DNA from: Gluconobacter albidus | GTDB lineage: Bacteria > Pseudomonadota > Alphaproteobacteria > Acetobacterales > Acetobacteraceae | Assembly (NCBI RefSeq): GCF_002723915.1 | Contig: NZ_BEWL01000002.1 | Span: 1 to 64,000, forward strand | Length of the DNA stretch: 64,000 nucleotides | Direction of reading: 5' to 3' | In this document: one piece after another, positions 9,603-18,776 of the stretch | Layout: the number at the start of each line of letters is the position of its first letter | Position numbering within the stretch: position 1 is the stretch's first letter | Made by a program: the position numbers and the translations under genes | The notes under the pieces: generated by a model | What the model was told of the DNA's origin: nothing | The model's input: the letters and a program-made list of their open reading frames with translations, nothing else | The model's database searches: none

Positions 9603-10562
9603 TCAGGCGTCTCCGAAGTCTGCCGTGTAATGCTGGCTTGTATCCTGTGCCATGGTCATCGGATTGGAGCTGGTCGCGTTGCGATCATCATCCGGGTGGA
9701 TATAGGCGTTCCCGGTGCCCAGCTTTGACTCCATATAAGCGCCACCGTCTTTCATGTCCTGCGTTGAGCCGTCATACCATCCGGTCACGGTCGCACGGCC
9801 AGCTGCGTCTTTCGTGACCGCATTGGAGGGGGCGTCGCTGGCAATGCTCTGGCTATCGCCTGCGGTTTTGCCGTTGCCGTCGGAAACCTTGATGGAGGCG
9901 TTGCGTCCGTCGATGTAGCTGACATCGTCGTTATTGACGCCCTTGGCATCCGCATAGAATTCGAGGCGGCTGGCGGTGGACTGGAAATTGCCGGACGAGT
10001 CTGCTTCGGCGTCATAGCCGCCCTGGCCATTCTCGTATTTTAGCGTGCCGGTCTGGCCGGGTTTGAGGTCGATCTCGGCTGTGGGCTGGGTCGTGGACCC
10101 ACCGTTGAGAAACTGGCCGATCTTCTCGTCGTGATTGCTGGTGTTTGTGATGGTGGTCGTGTTGGGACCGTCTCCCGCACTGACGCCCGAGGTGCCGGAC
10201 GTCACGGCTGTGGCTGCGGGGCTGGACGTGTCGCTTGAAGCCGGAGTGGCGGACGACGTGGATCCTGTGGCGGGTGTCGCAGAGGCCGAAGATCCAGCTG
10301 CCGGAGAGGCAGCCGGAGAAATGGCCGGGCTTGCCGTATCGGAGCCGGGGTTTGTCGAAGTTTCCTGGTTTCCCTGCTTCAGCAGGGCCATGAGTTCCTG
10401 AAAGACTTCCGCAAGTTTGGCCTCTTCTTGCGAATTCTGGGTCCCGCTGCTCTGGCTTGCGCCGGTCGCGCTTCCAGTCCCGGAAGAGAGGCTTCCGGAC
10501 TGCATTGCGGCCATCAGTTCCTGGATCAGGCTCTGGGTGTCGGGCGTGATTGAAGTGCTCAT
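9603..10562 (-). CDS. Harpin-like secreted candidate with C-terminal beta domain
   Basis: Protein of 319 residues with no signal peptide and no cysteine. Residues 1-65 contain two short amphipathic helices (SLIQELMAAM, VFQELMALLK) in a Ser/Gly/Gln-rich setting, as in harpins. Residues 66-132 are an Ala/Ser/Pro/Thr linker. Residues 133-319 look like a beta-rich globular domain, including LKPGQTGTLKYENGQ and DVSYIDGRNASI. The latter faintly recalls the DVSxVDGxN strand of thaumatin-like proteins. It is convergent with the translocon candidate and downstream of sctU, and a GTCAG box lies 86-90 bases upstream. It is most likely a T3SS substrate; the function is unknown. Confidence 0.45.
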   Translation of the reverse strand: MSTSITPDTQSLIQELMAAMQSGSLSSGTGSATGASQSSGTQNSQEEAKLAEVFQELMALLKQGNQETSTNPGSDTASPAISPAASPAAGSSASATPATGSTSSATPASSDTSSPAATAVTSGTSGVSAGDGPNTTTITNTSNHDEKIGQFLNGGSTTQPTAEIDLKPGQTGTLKYENGQGGYDAEADSSGNFQSTASRLEFYADAKGVNNDDVSYIDGRNASIKVSDGNGKTAGDSQSIASDAPSNAVTKDAAGRATVTGWYDGSTQDMKDGGAYMESKLGTGNAYIHPDDDRNATSSNPMTMAQDTSQHYTADFGDA

Positions 10563-10631
10563 GTCGTCCTCATCGTGCGGCTGAAAGCGGGCATGGCAAA
10601 CGGATTCATGGCCGCGTTTTTCTGCACGGTC

Positions 10632-10658
10632 TGTTTACGATGGGAAGCTGACGTCAGC
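10632..10658 (-). promoter_or_regulatory. GTCAG-type element in a perfect 12-bp palindrome
   Basis: On the minus strand GACGTCAGCTTCCCATCG lies 70-90 bases before the harpin-like gene. Its core sits in the perfect palindrome GCTGACGTCAGC (10647-10658), so the GTCAGC word is present on both strands. It matches the elements before other secretion genes here. Confidence 0.4.
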
Positions 10659-10679
10659 CTGATTTGCGTCCAGATGACG

Positions 10680-11720
10680 TCACGACGGAAGATTCTGAAG
10701 GATACGCGCAACAGGCTGGAAGAATTCAGGCGTGATCGTTGTGCCGGGCTTGAATTTCTCCGCAAGGTTTCGCGCAAGTTCATAATCCCAGACGACAGGA
10801 ATGCGGCTCTCCTGAGCGATTGTGCGATAGATCCCAGCCTGTTCTCCATGTGCCCGACAGACAATACGCGGAAGAGGCGTCTGGGGCGGTTTGTAGCGCA
10901 GACCGATGCAAATCCCGTCTCCGCAGATCATGACGCTGGCCTGCTTCGGGCCAAGCGGTGCGGTATTGCGACGGGCCTGGCTCTGGAGGCGACGCTGCTG
11001 GCGCTTGATGAGTGGGTTGCCCTGGCTTTCCTTGCGTTCGTTCTTCGCCTCAGTGGGCGTCATCCGCATTTCCTTGAGGAACATCTGCCGCTGGATCAGC
11101 AGGTCGATCACGCCGGCAACCATGTAGAAAACACAGGCGGCACCGAAAATCGGCATCAGCAGCGCTGAAAGGATGCGGGGCAGTTCAGTAATCCCGGCCT
11201 CGGGCACACGGACGAGACCGCCGATCGCACCATGAATGATAAGCGCCAGTGCGCCGCCGAAAAACAGGACCTTCATCAGTGACATCCCCAGATCCACGAA
11301 AGTCCGGGCCTTGAAGAGGTTTGCGAACCCCGAAACCGGATTGATCTTCTCGAATTTCGGCATCACAGGGTCGAGTGCGAAAACAAACCCGCCATTGGTC
11401 AGCAGCCTGACGAGAATTCCCGTGACGACGGCCAGAGCGAGAGGGGTCAGGGCATCTTCGAGGCAGATGGTTCTAAGGGCCTGACCCACGCTTGCGACCC
11501 CGGATCTGAAATCCATCGCAAGAGCGTTTCCGACCGCATCCATCATCGTTTGCAGATGAACGGCAATCGCGTTTCGCCGCAGCAGAAGCCAGCCGATCAG
11601 GATGATGGTCACCACTCCGGACTGAAGATCCGGAGCCTTGGCGATATGGCCTTTGCGACGTTCATCCGCGAGTTTCTTGGCAGAGGCCGGGAGTGATTTT
11701 TCCTCGCTGCTACCGCTCAT
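10680..11720 (-). CDS. sctU: T3SS export apparatus switch protein SctU, lacking NPTH
   Basis: FlhB/YscU-family inner-membrane protein that sets substrate order in type III export, 346 residues. It has four membrane helices (about 33-50, 90-110, 143-165, 185-208), then the linker MTPTEAKNERKESQGNP and a cytoplasmic domain running to the C-terminus. The conserved self-cleavage tetrapeptide NPTH is absent. The aligned position (residues 266-269) reads CGDG, followed by the normally conserved GLRYKPPQTPLP. The reading frame is intact on both sides, so this is substitution, not frameshift. It overlaps sctT by four bases and ends the sctI-to-sctU operon. Confidence 0.92.
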   Translation of the reverse strand: MSGSSEEKSLPASAKKLADERRKGHIAKAPDLQSGVVTIILIGWLLLRRNAIAVHLQTMMDAVGNALAMDFRSGVASVGQALRTICLEDALTPLALAVVTGILVRLLTNGGFVFALDPVMPKFEKINPVSGFANLFKARTFVDLGMSLMKVLFFGGALALIIHGAIGGLVRVPEAGITELPRILSALLMPIFGAACVFYMVAGVIDLLIQRQMFLKEMRMTPTEAKNERKESQGNPLIKRQQRRLQSQARRNTAPLGPKQASVMICGDGICIGLRYKPPQTPLPRIVCRAHGEQAGIYRTIAQESRIPVVWDYELARNLAEKFKPGTTITPEFFQPVARILQNLPS

Positions 11721-12523
11721 GGCTTCAGCAACTGGCGCATGGTGCCAAGAACATCCCGCGAGGCGACAAGATCATGCTTCATGTACGACACGAGCCAGGC
11801 GCAGTAGCCGAACATCATCAGGATGAAGACCAGATTGCGCAGGTTCGGGGCAAGATCATAAAGATGCAGTTTCGGGATGGCGCGCATCAGCAGAATGACG
11901 CTCGCCTCACACAGCAGCATCGCCAGCATGACGGGAGCGCCGATTGAAAGGCTCACGGTTTCCAGCCGGTCAAGCAGACCCAGCAGGACCATGCCGAACC
12001 CCGGCTGCGGCGCCAGCGCCAGAGCGAGCGGAGGCCAGAGCGTTTCAGACGACAGCAGCGTATCGGCCAGAAGATTGAGCCCCCCTGACAGGACAAACAG
12101 CGTCGTGACGGCAAGGGCAAAAAAACCGGCGGTTGTGGACTCCTGATTGCCGCTCCCCGGATCTTCGGCCTGACCCTGCGTTGCGCTGCGCTGGGTGTCG
12201 AGCAGTTCGCCCGCGCATTGCACGCCCCAGATCGGCAGACCGATGAGCAAACCGATGATGACGCCGATCACCATTTCCTTGGCCCCGAGCATACCAAGCG
12301 CCATCAGGGATCGTGGTTCGGTGAGCAATCCGGCATGGATCATGGGGGTTGCCGGAATACCCAGCGCGAAAGCAATGGCCCCCGTGATGGGGCCGCCAAG
12401 TTGCATGCGTGTAAAGACCGGCAACACGATGGCCGCCCCTGCAGGGCGGCTCATCGCAAGCGCGATGGAGCTCAGCCAGGGCAGCATCTGTTGCAGGACA
12501 ACAAGGGCGTCAGTGGCAGGCAC
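11717..12523 (-). CDS. sctT: T3SS export apparatus protein SctT
   Basis: Inner-membrane export gate subunit of the SpaR/FliR/YscT family, 268 residues, with about six hydrophobic segments. It forms the core gate complex with SctR and SctS. It has the family-typical N-terminal region (LSSIALAMSRPAGA) and the GxxxDxxR-like region GELLDTQRSAT. Its start is three bases after the sctS stop and it overlaps sctU by four bases, so it is co-translated with the gate genes. Confidence 0.95.
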   Translation of the reverse strand: MPATDALVVLQQMLPWLSSIALAMSRPAGAAIVLPVFTRMQLGGPITGAIAFALGIPATPMIHAGLLTEPRSLMALGMLGAKEMVIGVIIGLLIGLPIWGVQCAGELLDTQRSATQGQAEDPGSGNQESTTAGFFALAVTTLFVLSGGLNLLADTLLSSETLWPPLALALAPQPGFGMVLLGLLDRLETVSLSIGAPVMLAMLLCEASVILLMRAIPKLHLYDLAPNLRNLVFILMMFGYCAWLVSYMKHDLVASRDVLGTMRQLLKP

Positions 12524-12526
12524 GGC

Positions 12527-12799
12527 TCAGAAGCGCGTCATGGCCGGAAAATCGGTCAGAACGTGTTCGGTAAAGGCCAGCAGGGGCGGAAAGAGTGTCG
12601 AGGCCATAAGCACCAGCGTCGCGCAGACTGCGACGACCTTGAAGGTCAGCGGCATCGTCTGGTCCTGAAGCTGCGTTACGGCCTGCAGAAGCCCGATCAG
12701 AAGCCCGACCACCAGCGCAATCGCCAGCGGCGGTCCCGCGATCGAGGCGAACAGGAAAAGCGCGGAAGAGAGTTCCTGCGTAAGGGCCGCATCATCCAC
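12527..12799 (-). CDS. sctS: T3SS export apparatus protein SctS
   Basis: Small gate subunit (90 residues) of the FliQ/YscS family, with two membrane helices (about 15-38 and 52-75). Between them is the conserved loop QAVTQLQDQTMPLTFK. The length is normal for the family. It lies between sctR and sctT, as in essentially all T3SS and flagellar gate clusters. Confidence 0.95.
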   Translation of the reverse strand: MDDAALTQELSSALFLFASIAGPPLAIALVVGLLIGLLQAVTQLQDQTMPLTFKVVAVCATLVLMASTLFPPLLAFTEHVLTDFPAMTRF

Positions 12800-12837
12800 A
12801 GGCAGTGTTCTCCCGCAGATGTGTGCGCCTCGAGGGC

Positions 12838-13488
12838 CTATGCATAGCTCATCACCAGCCCGTGCAGCAGGCGTGTCCAGCCGCTGGCCAGAACGAACAG
12901 AAGCAGCTTGAGCGGAACCGAAATCGTGTTGGGCTGCACCTGGGACAGGCCCATCGCGATCAGAATCGTGGTGACGACGAGGTCAATGGTAATGAACGGC
13001 AGATAGATCAGGAAGCCGATTTCAAACGCGCGTTTGAGCTCTCCCGTCAGGAAGGAGGGGAGAAGGATCGGGAGCGATTCCGGCGTCAGGCTGTCGCGCA
13101 TGTCCTCGGGCCACAGGCGCTGGGTGGCGTTCATGAAGAAATTGCGCTCGGGAGCCTGTGTGAAGCGGAGCAGATGCTGGGCGACGGGGGCCTGCACGCG
13201 TTCATAGGCATCCACATAATCCGTCAGCGTCTCGTATTTCTGGTCGCTCTCCATGGCCGCCTTGTAGATGTCGTGGCCAAGAGGCGCGGAAATGAAAAGC
13301 GTGAGGATCAGCGAGATGGCATAGAGCACGATATTCGGCGGAGACTGCTGGATGCCGAGCGCGGTGCGCAGCAGGAACAGGACGACCGAGATTTTCACGA
13401 ACGACGTGGTGGTGATGACCGCGAGGATCAGGACGCCGAACCCAAGGGTCAGGACAAGGGCCGTGACGAGATTGGTCGAGCCGATCAT
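12838..13488 (-). CDS. sctR: T3SS export apparatus protein SctR
   Basis: Gate subunit of the FliP/YscR family, 216 residues. It has the family signatures TTSFVKISVVLFLLRTALG near the N-terminus and the C-terminal hairpin FEIGFLIYLPFITIDLVV. It assembles with SctS and SctT into the entry portal. The start overlaps the sctQ stop (ATGA), and a 38-base gap separates it from sctS. Confidence 0.96.
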   Translation of the reverse strand: MIGSTNLVTALVLTLGFGVLILAVITTTSFVKISVVLFLLRTALGIQQSPPNIVLYAISLILTLFISAPLGHDIYKAAMESDQKYETLTDYVDAYERVQAPVAQHLLRFTQAPERNFFMNATQRLWPEDMRDSLTPESLPILLPSFLTGELKRAFEIGFLIYLPFITIDLVVTTILIAMGLSQVQPNTISVPLKLLLFVLASGWTRLLHGLVMSYA

Positions 13489-14555
13489 GCGGTGATGATC
13501 CGCGTCACCCGGATGGCGACGGAGGACCCGAGATCCACGAGTTCGCCTTCACCAATGCGGCGGCCATTGGCCATGATCGACACGGAACGCTCGGTGAGCG
13601 CGCCAATATCAATCACATGTCCTTCTCCGATCGTCCTCAGTTCGGCCAGCGAGACCGGCATCCGCGCCAGTTCAAAAGTCAGGGGGATCTGAAGCTGTTC
13701 GATGGCGGAGGCTTCGGCCTCAACTGGGGTGGCCGGGCGCGGGCTGGTCGCGGAGGAGGGGTGTGTTTCAGTCATGCTGTTCCAATCTGCTGGCCAAATC
13801 CGGGCGAGAGGCACAAACCCGCCCTCAAAGACAATCCTGCTGCCGTCATGGCGGACCACTGCGCCCAGCACCTCGCCCGCAACGATGACGTGCCGGACCT
13901 GTGCCGCCGTCCCCAGGACCAGTCCGAAACCGGGGCCGAGCGCCATGAGTTCTGCGGGCGAGACCAGAACGCTGCCAACCCTCAGCGACAGCATCACCGG
14001 CGGATCGGGAAACCGGCGCACAAGCGGCGGTGCCAGACGGTGCAGCACAGGCATCAGCGCCAAAGGCAGGCGCACGAGGCCGCAGAAACTGTCCGAATTT
14101 CCAAAACGGGCCTCAAACCCGATCTCGCCAAGCGCGGGCATGTGGGGCAGGGCCTGCTGCGCGGGTTCGATCCGCGTAAACCGGATCGGCGCGCCTGTCG
14201 CAGCTTCCAGTGCGGTCAGGCCCTGATCCAGCAACATCTCAAGCAGCAGCAGGGCCGACAGCGCTTCCATCGGGGCGCGAGGCTTCGGCTCCGCCAGCGA
14301 AACCAGCCTTTGAAGGATCTCGTGAGGGAGAACACATTGCCCCTCCCTGTCACCGATCCGAAAACTGATCGCACTCCACTGCCCTGAGGCCCGCTGTCCT
14401 GTGACGACGACCGGCGGCGTAAAGCGCACCGAAAGTCGCTCTTCGCCCACGGGCAGGACGAAGTCGTGCCGCCCGAGCAGACCTGCCGTCGCAGCGTCAT
14501 AGCCCAGCGGTCTCGGTGTAAGGCGATGTATCGCGCGCGGTAGAGACAGCGTCAT
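13485..14555 (-). CDS. sctQ: T3SS cytoplasmic ring protein SctQ
   Basis: Sorting-platform protein of 356 residues. The C-terminal SpoA/FliN-like domain (about 280-355) has the family pattern IGEGHVIDIGALTERSV and GEGELVDLGSSVAIRVTRI. The N-terminal part is poorly conserved, as is usual for HrcQ/RhcQ. It binds the SctK-SctL-SctN assembly below the export gate. It overlaps sctO upstream and sctR downstream, each by four bases. Confidence 0.88.
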   Translation of the reverse strand: MTLSLPRAIHRLTPRPLGYDAATAGLLGRHDFVLPVGEERLSVRFTPPVVVTGQRASGQWSAISFRIGDREGQCVLPHEILQRLVSLAEPKPRAPMEALSALLLLEMLLDQGLTALEAATGAPIRFTRIEPAQQALPHMPALGEIGFEARFGNSDSFCGLVRLPLALMPVLHRLAPPLVRRFPDPPVMLSLRVGSVLVSPAELMALGPGFGLVLGTAAQVRHVIVAGEVLGAVVRHDGSRIVFEGGFVPLARIWPADWNSMTETHPSSATSPRPATPVEAEASAIEQLQIPLTFELARMPVSLAELRTIGEGHVIDIGALTERSVSIMANGRRIGEGELVDLGSSVAIRVTRIITA

Positions 14556-15103
14556 GGAACGCTGAACCGCGATGTCGTGCCGCGCTGGCGCAGGCGTGTG
14601 AGTCGCGCGTTGCTCTGGCGCATCATGGCGATCTCTGCAATGTCCTGCTCCTCGCGCTGCTCCTGCGCCGTGCGTTGTTCGGTCAGAACGCGCTCCAGCA
14701 GGTCGCGCGCCTGTTTTTCGCGCTGTTCGTACTGCATCAGGAGGCGACGTGTGGCGGCGGCGAGCTGCCGGGCTTTTTCGACGTCCCGTTCGGCCTGAGC
14801 GATCCCGTCTTTCAGGCGCTTTTCGTGACGGGCGAGCTCTTCGATATGCTCATGATCCCGACGCAGGAGCACGGCGCTGACCGGCGCATTCTGTGCGCGT
14901 ACGGCAATCTCCGTCTGAACCCGAAGCTGATGTGTTTGATGGTCGGACAGGGTCTGGCTGGCGTGGTTGAGACGCGTCAGACGCTGATCGGCCTGCGACG
15001 TTGCCGCCGACAGAAGCTGCCGCGCCTCTGCGGCACGGCGCTGGCGCAGCGTCACAAGCTGTTTCGCTGCCTGCGGGCTCAGGCGCAAAGACGGTTCAGC
15101 CAT
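14552..15103 (-). CDS. sctO: T3SS stalk protein SctO (YscO/Y4yJ-like)
   Basis: Protein of 183 residues, almost entirely a charged coiled coil (about 15-165, heptads rich in Arg, Gln and Ala), as expected for the FliJ/YscO central stalk that links the ATPase to the export gate. Sequence conservation in this family is low, so the call rests on coiled-coil architecture and on position directly after sctN and before sctQ, where rhizobial y4yJ sits. It overlaps the end of sctN by 25 bases. Confidence 0.75.
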   Translation of the reverse strand: MAEPSLRLSPQAAKQLVTLRQRRAAEARQLLSAATSQADQRLTRLNHASQTLSDHQTHQLRVQTEIAVRAQNAPVSAVLLRRDHEHIEELARHEKRLKDGIAQAERDVEKARQLAAATRRLLMQYEQREKQARDLLERVLTEQRTAQEQREEQDIAEIAMMRQSNARLTRLRQRGTTSRFSVP

Positions 15104-16797
15104 TCCAGCATCTCCGCAAAGGACGTACGCTCGTCGTTGCCCTGACGCAGGAAACCCCGCAGCGCGCCGATTTTGGCAATCGCCTCATCCGCCAGTGCGT
15201 CACCGCCGGGCTTGTATTCGCCGACCTGTAACAGAAATTCGACCTCCTGATATTTCGCCCACAGGCTCCGGATTTTCGTGGCCGCCGCCTGATGTCGGGG
15301 ATCGGTCACGAGACACATCACGCGCGACCGGCTGGTCAGGACGTCAATCGCCGGATAGTGCCCCGCCGCCGCCAGTGCGCGCGACAGAATGACATGGCCG
15401 TCCAGAATGCCGCGTGTTTCTTCAGCAATCGGATCATCCATTCCGTCCTCGACCAGCACCGTATAAAACGCTGTGATCGACCCCCTTACGCCCATGCCCG
15501 CGCGCTCCATGAGCTGGGGCAGGGCTGCGAAAACCGAAGGGGGAAAGCCGCGGCGCGTGGGCGGTTCCCCGGCAGCCAGCCCGATCTCGCGCAGGGCGCG
15601 GGCATATCGGGTGACATTGTCCACGAAGAGCAGAACCTTAAGCCCCTGGTCGCGGAAATATTCCGCAACTGTCGTGGCAGCCTGTGCACAGACGACGCGC
15701 TCGGCAGCGGGCCGGTCGGAGGTGGCGACGATCAGGACAGCATTTTTCAGCCCGTCCGCCCCCAGATTATGCTCGACGAACTCGCGCACTTCGCGGCCAC
15801 GTTCGCCCACCAGCGCCACGACTGCGACATCGGCGGAACTGCCCTTGACGATGGCGGACATCAGCGTGGATTTGCCCGCCCCGGCCTCGCCATACACCCC
15901 GAGCCTCTGCCCTTCGCCACAGGTCAGCAACCCGTCCAGAGCACGCAGCCCGACGGGCAGCGGCCGGGCGATCGGCTGACGTTCCATCGCGGGGGGCGGT
16001 GCAGCCTGGACGGAGCGTGATGGTCCGGCTGGCAATGGTCCCAGACCATCAATCGGCGTGCCGAGTGCATCGAGCACCCGGCCCAGCAGCCGTTCGCCGA
16101 CCGGGAAGCTGCGTCGCCCTCCGGTTGTGACGACTTCCGTGTCCGCCGAAACCCCTTCGAGACCGCCCATAGGCGTCATGAGGACTTCGTTTCCGTCCAG
16201 CCCCACCACCTCGGCATTCAGGGACCAGTCGCGATCGCGGTTCTGCAACCGGCACAGATCGCCCACGGCCACATTCGGCAGAATGGCACGGATGATGGTT
16301 CCGGTGGCGCTCACGACGCGTCCCTGCATCGGATGTGTGTCGATCCCCGCCGCCCGTGAGCGAAGCATGGGCAGAAGGGTTTTCATCCGCGCGATGACAT
16401 GATCGGCTGTCTGCGACGGATCGCGGCTCACCTGCATCCGGGACAGAGGGTCAGCCTGCCGGTTCTGCGTCACGGGCGCGCCGGAAAGACGGGACATGTC
16501 TTTCGGGGCCGGGTTTTCAGAAGCCGGATCGCGTTTGATGAGAGACGCTCCGGACTGATCGGTCCGGGCGTCTTGTGTTTCGGGACTGGGACGGGAGGCG
16601 GCCTGTTCCGCGTCTTCGGGAGGCAGGTCCTGCTCGGGTTGCGTGTTGTCCGTCCGCTGAAACATGTGCAGGCGGACGAAATCTGCTTCCAGCGCACTGG
16701 CGAGAGACACAGCCGGACGCGCGACATCCATGAGGCCGTCCGCGGAAACCGTGTCGTCTGGAGCCTGAGAGGACGGCATGAGCGGGATGTCAGTCAT
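15079..16797 (-). CDS. sctN: T3SS ATPase SctN with long N-terminal extension
   Basis: F1-beta-like hexameric ATPase that unfolds and releases substrates from chaperones. It has Walker [10 protein letters not shown] (about residues 303-311), a Walker B region [14 protein letters not shown], and the family segment [23 protein letters not shown] 16797 overlaps the sctL stop by 8 bases (CATGACTGA), matching the overlap style of the operon, and gives 572 residues. HrcN proteins are usually about 440-450. The first 120-130 residues are Pro/Gln/Asp/Ser-rich with no recognisable domain. An internal ATG at 16437 would give a normal-length protein, so the extension is likely but unproven. Confidence 0.93.
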   Translation of the reverse strand: MTDIPLMPSSQAPDDTVSADGLMDVARPAVSLASALEADFVRLHMFQRTDNTQPEQDLPPEDAEQAASRPSPETQDARTDQSGASLIKRDPASENPAPKDMSRLSGAPVTQNRQADPLSRMQVSRDPSQTADHVIARMKTLLPMLRSRAAGIDTHPMQGRVVSATGTIIRAILPNVAVGDLCRLQNRDRDWSLNAEVVGLDGNEVLMTPMGGLEGVSADTEVVTTGGRRSFPVGERLLGRVLDALGTPIDGLGPLPAGPSRSVQAAPPPAMERQPIARPLPVGLRALDGLLTCGEGQRLGVYGEAGAGKSTLMSAIVKGSSADVAVVALVGERGREVREFVEHNLGADGLKNAVLIVATSDRPAAERVVCAQAATTVAEYFRDQGLKVLLFVDNVTRYARALREIGLAAGEPPTRRGFPPSVFAALPQLMERAGMGVRGSITAFYTVLVEDGMDDPIAEETRGILDGHVILSRALAAAGHYPAIDVLTSRSRVMCLVTDPRHQAAATKIRSLWAKYQEVEFLLQVGEYKPGGDALADEAIAKIGALRGFLRQGNDERTSFAEMLEWLNRLCA

Positions 16798-17389
16798 GCT
16801 GCATCCACTGTGCGCTGAGATGCTCCCGTAGCACGGCAAGCTGGGCGTCCACGCCCAGTTCCGCCACGCCCAGTTCGCTCTCCAGCACACACCGTCCGGG
16901 CGACAGCATCGGGTCGATCTCAAGACGCAGGCCGGGATTATGGACCGTCAGGTCTTCCACGACCGGGCGCAGGATGTCGGCGCAGTCGGACGCCACCCGC
17001 AGCGTGGCGAGCGTGCCATGCCGGATTTTCCCCAATGTATGCCTGATGGCGGCTGGAAGAGCGCTCCCGATATCAAGCCGACCGAACAGATCCGTCACGA
17101 CATCCGTCACAATGGCCGGAAGGCTCGTTTCCAGATCCCTGAGTACTTTTGCGACTGCCTCATCGGTCACGAGAAGACGACGCGCCATTTCTGCGGAGGC
17201 TTTGTCATGCCCGGTCTGATAGCCACGCCGACATTCCGCATCATAGGCGTTCCGCGTGGCGCAGAGCAGCATCGTGGCGTTTCGGATGGCGGTGTCATAG
17301 GCCAGGGACGCGTCGCACCAGGCGCTCATTTCCTCGGGGCGCAAGACCGTCGTGGAGGGTCGCATCCGCGAAAACATCCGCTCAGACAT
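16790..17389 (-). CDS. sctL: T3SS stator protein SctL (NolV)
   Basis: FliH/YscL-like ATPase regulator, 199 residues. The N-terminal half is helical ([21 protein letters not shown] Glu/Arg-rich region). The conserved C-terminal domain ends with the HrcL signature [14 protein letters not shown] and a final VLREHL helix. It anchors SctN to the SctK/SctQ pods. ATG 17389 overlaps the sctK stop by 8 bases and is preferred to ATG 17398. The end overlaps sctN. Confidence 0.88.
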   Translation of the reverse strand: MSERMFSRMRPSTTVLRPEEMSAWCDASLAYDTAIRNATMLLCATRNAYDAECRRGYQTGHDKASAEMARRLLVTDEAVAKVLRDLETSLPAIVTDVVTDLFGRLDIGSALPAAIRHTLGKIRHGTLATLRVASDCADILRPVVEDLTVHNPGLRLEIDPMLSPGRCVLESELGVAELGVDAQLAVLREHLSAQWMQHD

Positions 17390-18017
17390 GCGTGGCAATC
17401 CCTTCCGCGACCTTCAGGATGATCGGGTCGTACGTGCCGGATGCCGCGGGCAGAAGGGTCCTTGCGGGCAGTTTCAGCGCGGCGAAGCGCCCGTAATCGC
17501 CGGCCAGACTGTCGCGCCAGCGGATCAGGCAGGACCAGCCGCAGTCGGTGACGGCTCTTGCGAGGCCGGGAAGGTCCGTGTCGGGGTCGGTCGGTGTTCC
17601 TGCGGACGGGATTGACAGACCGGCCTGCGCCCAGTGAGCGCCGTTACGGATACCAAACAGCCTGACGTCTTCGCCCAACGTGGCATCAAGGACCGTAATC
17701 GCCTGCCGGTCCACCTGTTTGGACAGACTGCGCCAGTGAACGACAGCCCCCATACGTCGTCCCGCTTTCTGCAGGACGTCATCGGGTTGAAGCGCCAGGG
17801 CTTCCAGCGCGTCCTGGGGCGGATGAGCCGGCGACAGGTCCTGACAGTCCAGCATCTCAAGCAGGCGGTTCGAAAGCCTTGAACAGGTCTGGAGTTTCCG
17901 GACCGTATCACGTTGCAGCATCGGCAGGCGCAATTGCAGATGGGACGGATGAATACTCGCCAGCATCTGACTGTAGTCTGGCCCAGAAGACGCGCCCGTG
18001 CCGTGTGGTGTACTCAC
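17382..18017 (-). CDS. sctK: T3SS sorting-platform adaptor SctK (NolU-like)
   Basis: Protein of 211 residues between sctJ and sctL, the place of nolU in rhizobial clusters and of yscK/hrpB4 elsewhere. SctK links the SctQ-SctL pods to the inner-membrane ring. The sequence is weakly conserved and has no membrane helix. An HPSHLQLRLP segment early on and a Trp-rich middle (CGWSCLIRWRDSLAG) are visible. The assignment rests mainly on position and size. It overlaps sctJ by four bases. Confidence 0.7.
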   Translation of the reverse strand: MSTPHGTGASSGPDYSQMLASIHPSHLQLRLPMLQRDTVRKLQTCSRLSNRLLEMLDCQDLSPAHPPQDALEALALQPDDVLQKAGRRMGAVVHWRSLSKQVDRQAITVLDATLGEDVRLFGIRNGAHWAQAGLSIPSAGTPTDPDTDLPGLARAVTDCGWSCLIRWRDSLAGDYGRFAALKLPARTLLPAASGTYDPIILKVAEGIATHV

Positions 18018-18772
18018 GCAGCCTCACGCGGCACGATGGCCAGTTCCGTCGTGGTCGGAACCGCTTTCCTGCGAAAGCGTCGCCACAGGAGGCTGGCGCC
18101 ATATCCGGCAGGGAAGGCGAAAGCGAAAAACCATCCGGTCCAGCCGAGCGGACTCATCCATTCCGTCTGAACCGGCGCAAGATGGGGAACCGCGACCGGC
18201 AGAAGAATGACGGACACCCGGTCATAGGCCAGATCCTGAACGGCATTGGCGACCATCAGCTTGATCTTGGGCAGCAGCCCCGATACAGCCGTTCCGGAAT
18301 CGTACCGGATGACAACCGATGCCGTCGCCGGTTTGTCCACACCCGTCACCGGATCGCTCGCGGCAGGCGCAATATGAACACGCGCATCAATCACGCCATC
18401 AATGTCATTGAGCGTGTGCCCAAGCTCCTGACTGATGCCGTAATACAGCTTGGCGCGCTCGGCCGTTGGGGTGCTGATCATGCCCTGCTGCTGGAAGATC
18501 TTGTCCATGCTGTCATATCCGTTGCGGGGATAATGACTGCTGCGCAGGATGGAGACGGCATCCGCCACATGCCGTTCCGACACTTCCACAGTGGAACTGC
18601 CGTCCTTGGCGATCAGACGGGTGGCGGAAATCCCATGCTGCAGAAGGATGGCGATCATCTCCATCGCATCACGTTCCGAAAGCTCCGTGTAGAGCACGGT
18701 CTGACACGCAGTGAGGGAGAGGAGAAGGAGCAGGGCGGGAAGGGTGAGAAACAGACGCCGGATACGGAACAT
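18014..18772 (-). CDS. sctJ: T3SS inner-membrane ring lipoprotein SctJ (NolT)
   Basis: Inner ring protein of the YscJ/PrgK/FliF family, 252 residues. A lipoprotein signal ends at LSLTAC (Cys23). Two ring-building domains follow, with the family pattern ERDAMEMIAILLQHGI, the Q-x-GM segment (FQQQGMIS) and VIDARVHIAPA. A C-terminal membrane helix (about 208-230) ends in a basic tail. It lies four bases after sctI and overlaps sctK. Confidence 0.95.
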   Translation of the reverse strand: MFRIRRLFLTLPALLLLLSLTACQTVLYTELSERDAMEMIAILLQHGISATRLIAKDGSSTVEVSERHVADAVSILRSSHYPRNGYDSMDKIFQQQGMISTPTAERAKLYYGISQELGHTLNDIDGVIDARVHIAPAASDPVTGVDKPATASVVIRYDSGTAVSGLLPKIKLMVANAVQDLAYDRVSVILLPVAVPHLAPVQTEWMSPLGWTGWFFAFAFPAGYGASLLWRRFRRKAVPTTTELAIVPREAA

Positions 18773-18776
18773 GATC

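Noticed and set aside
10680-11720. Loss of NPTH in sctU as a sequencing frameshift
   Set aside because: The frame and conservation are intact on both sides of residues 266-269, so a compensated frameshift affecting only four codons is unlikely.
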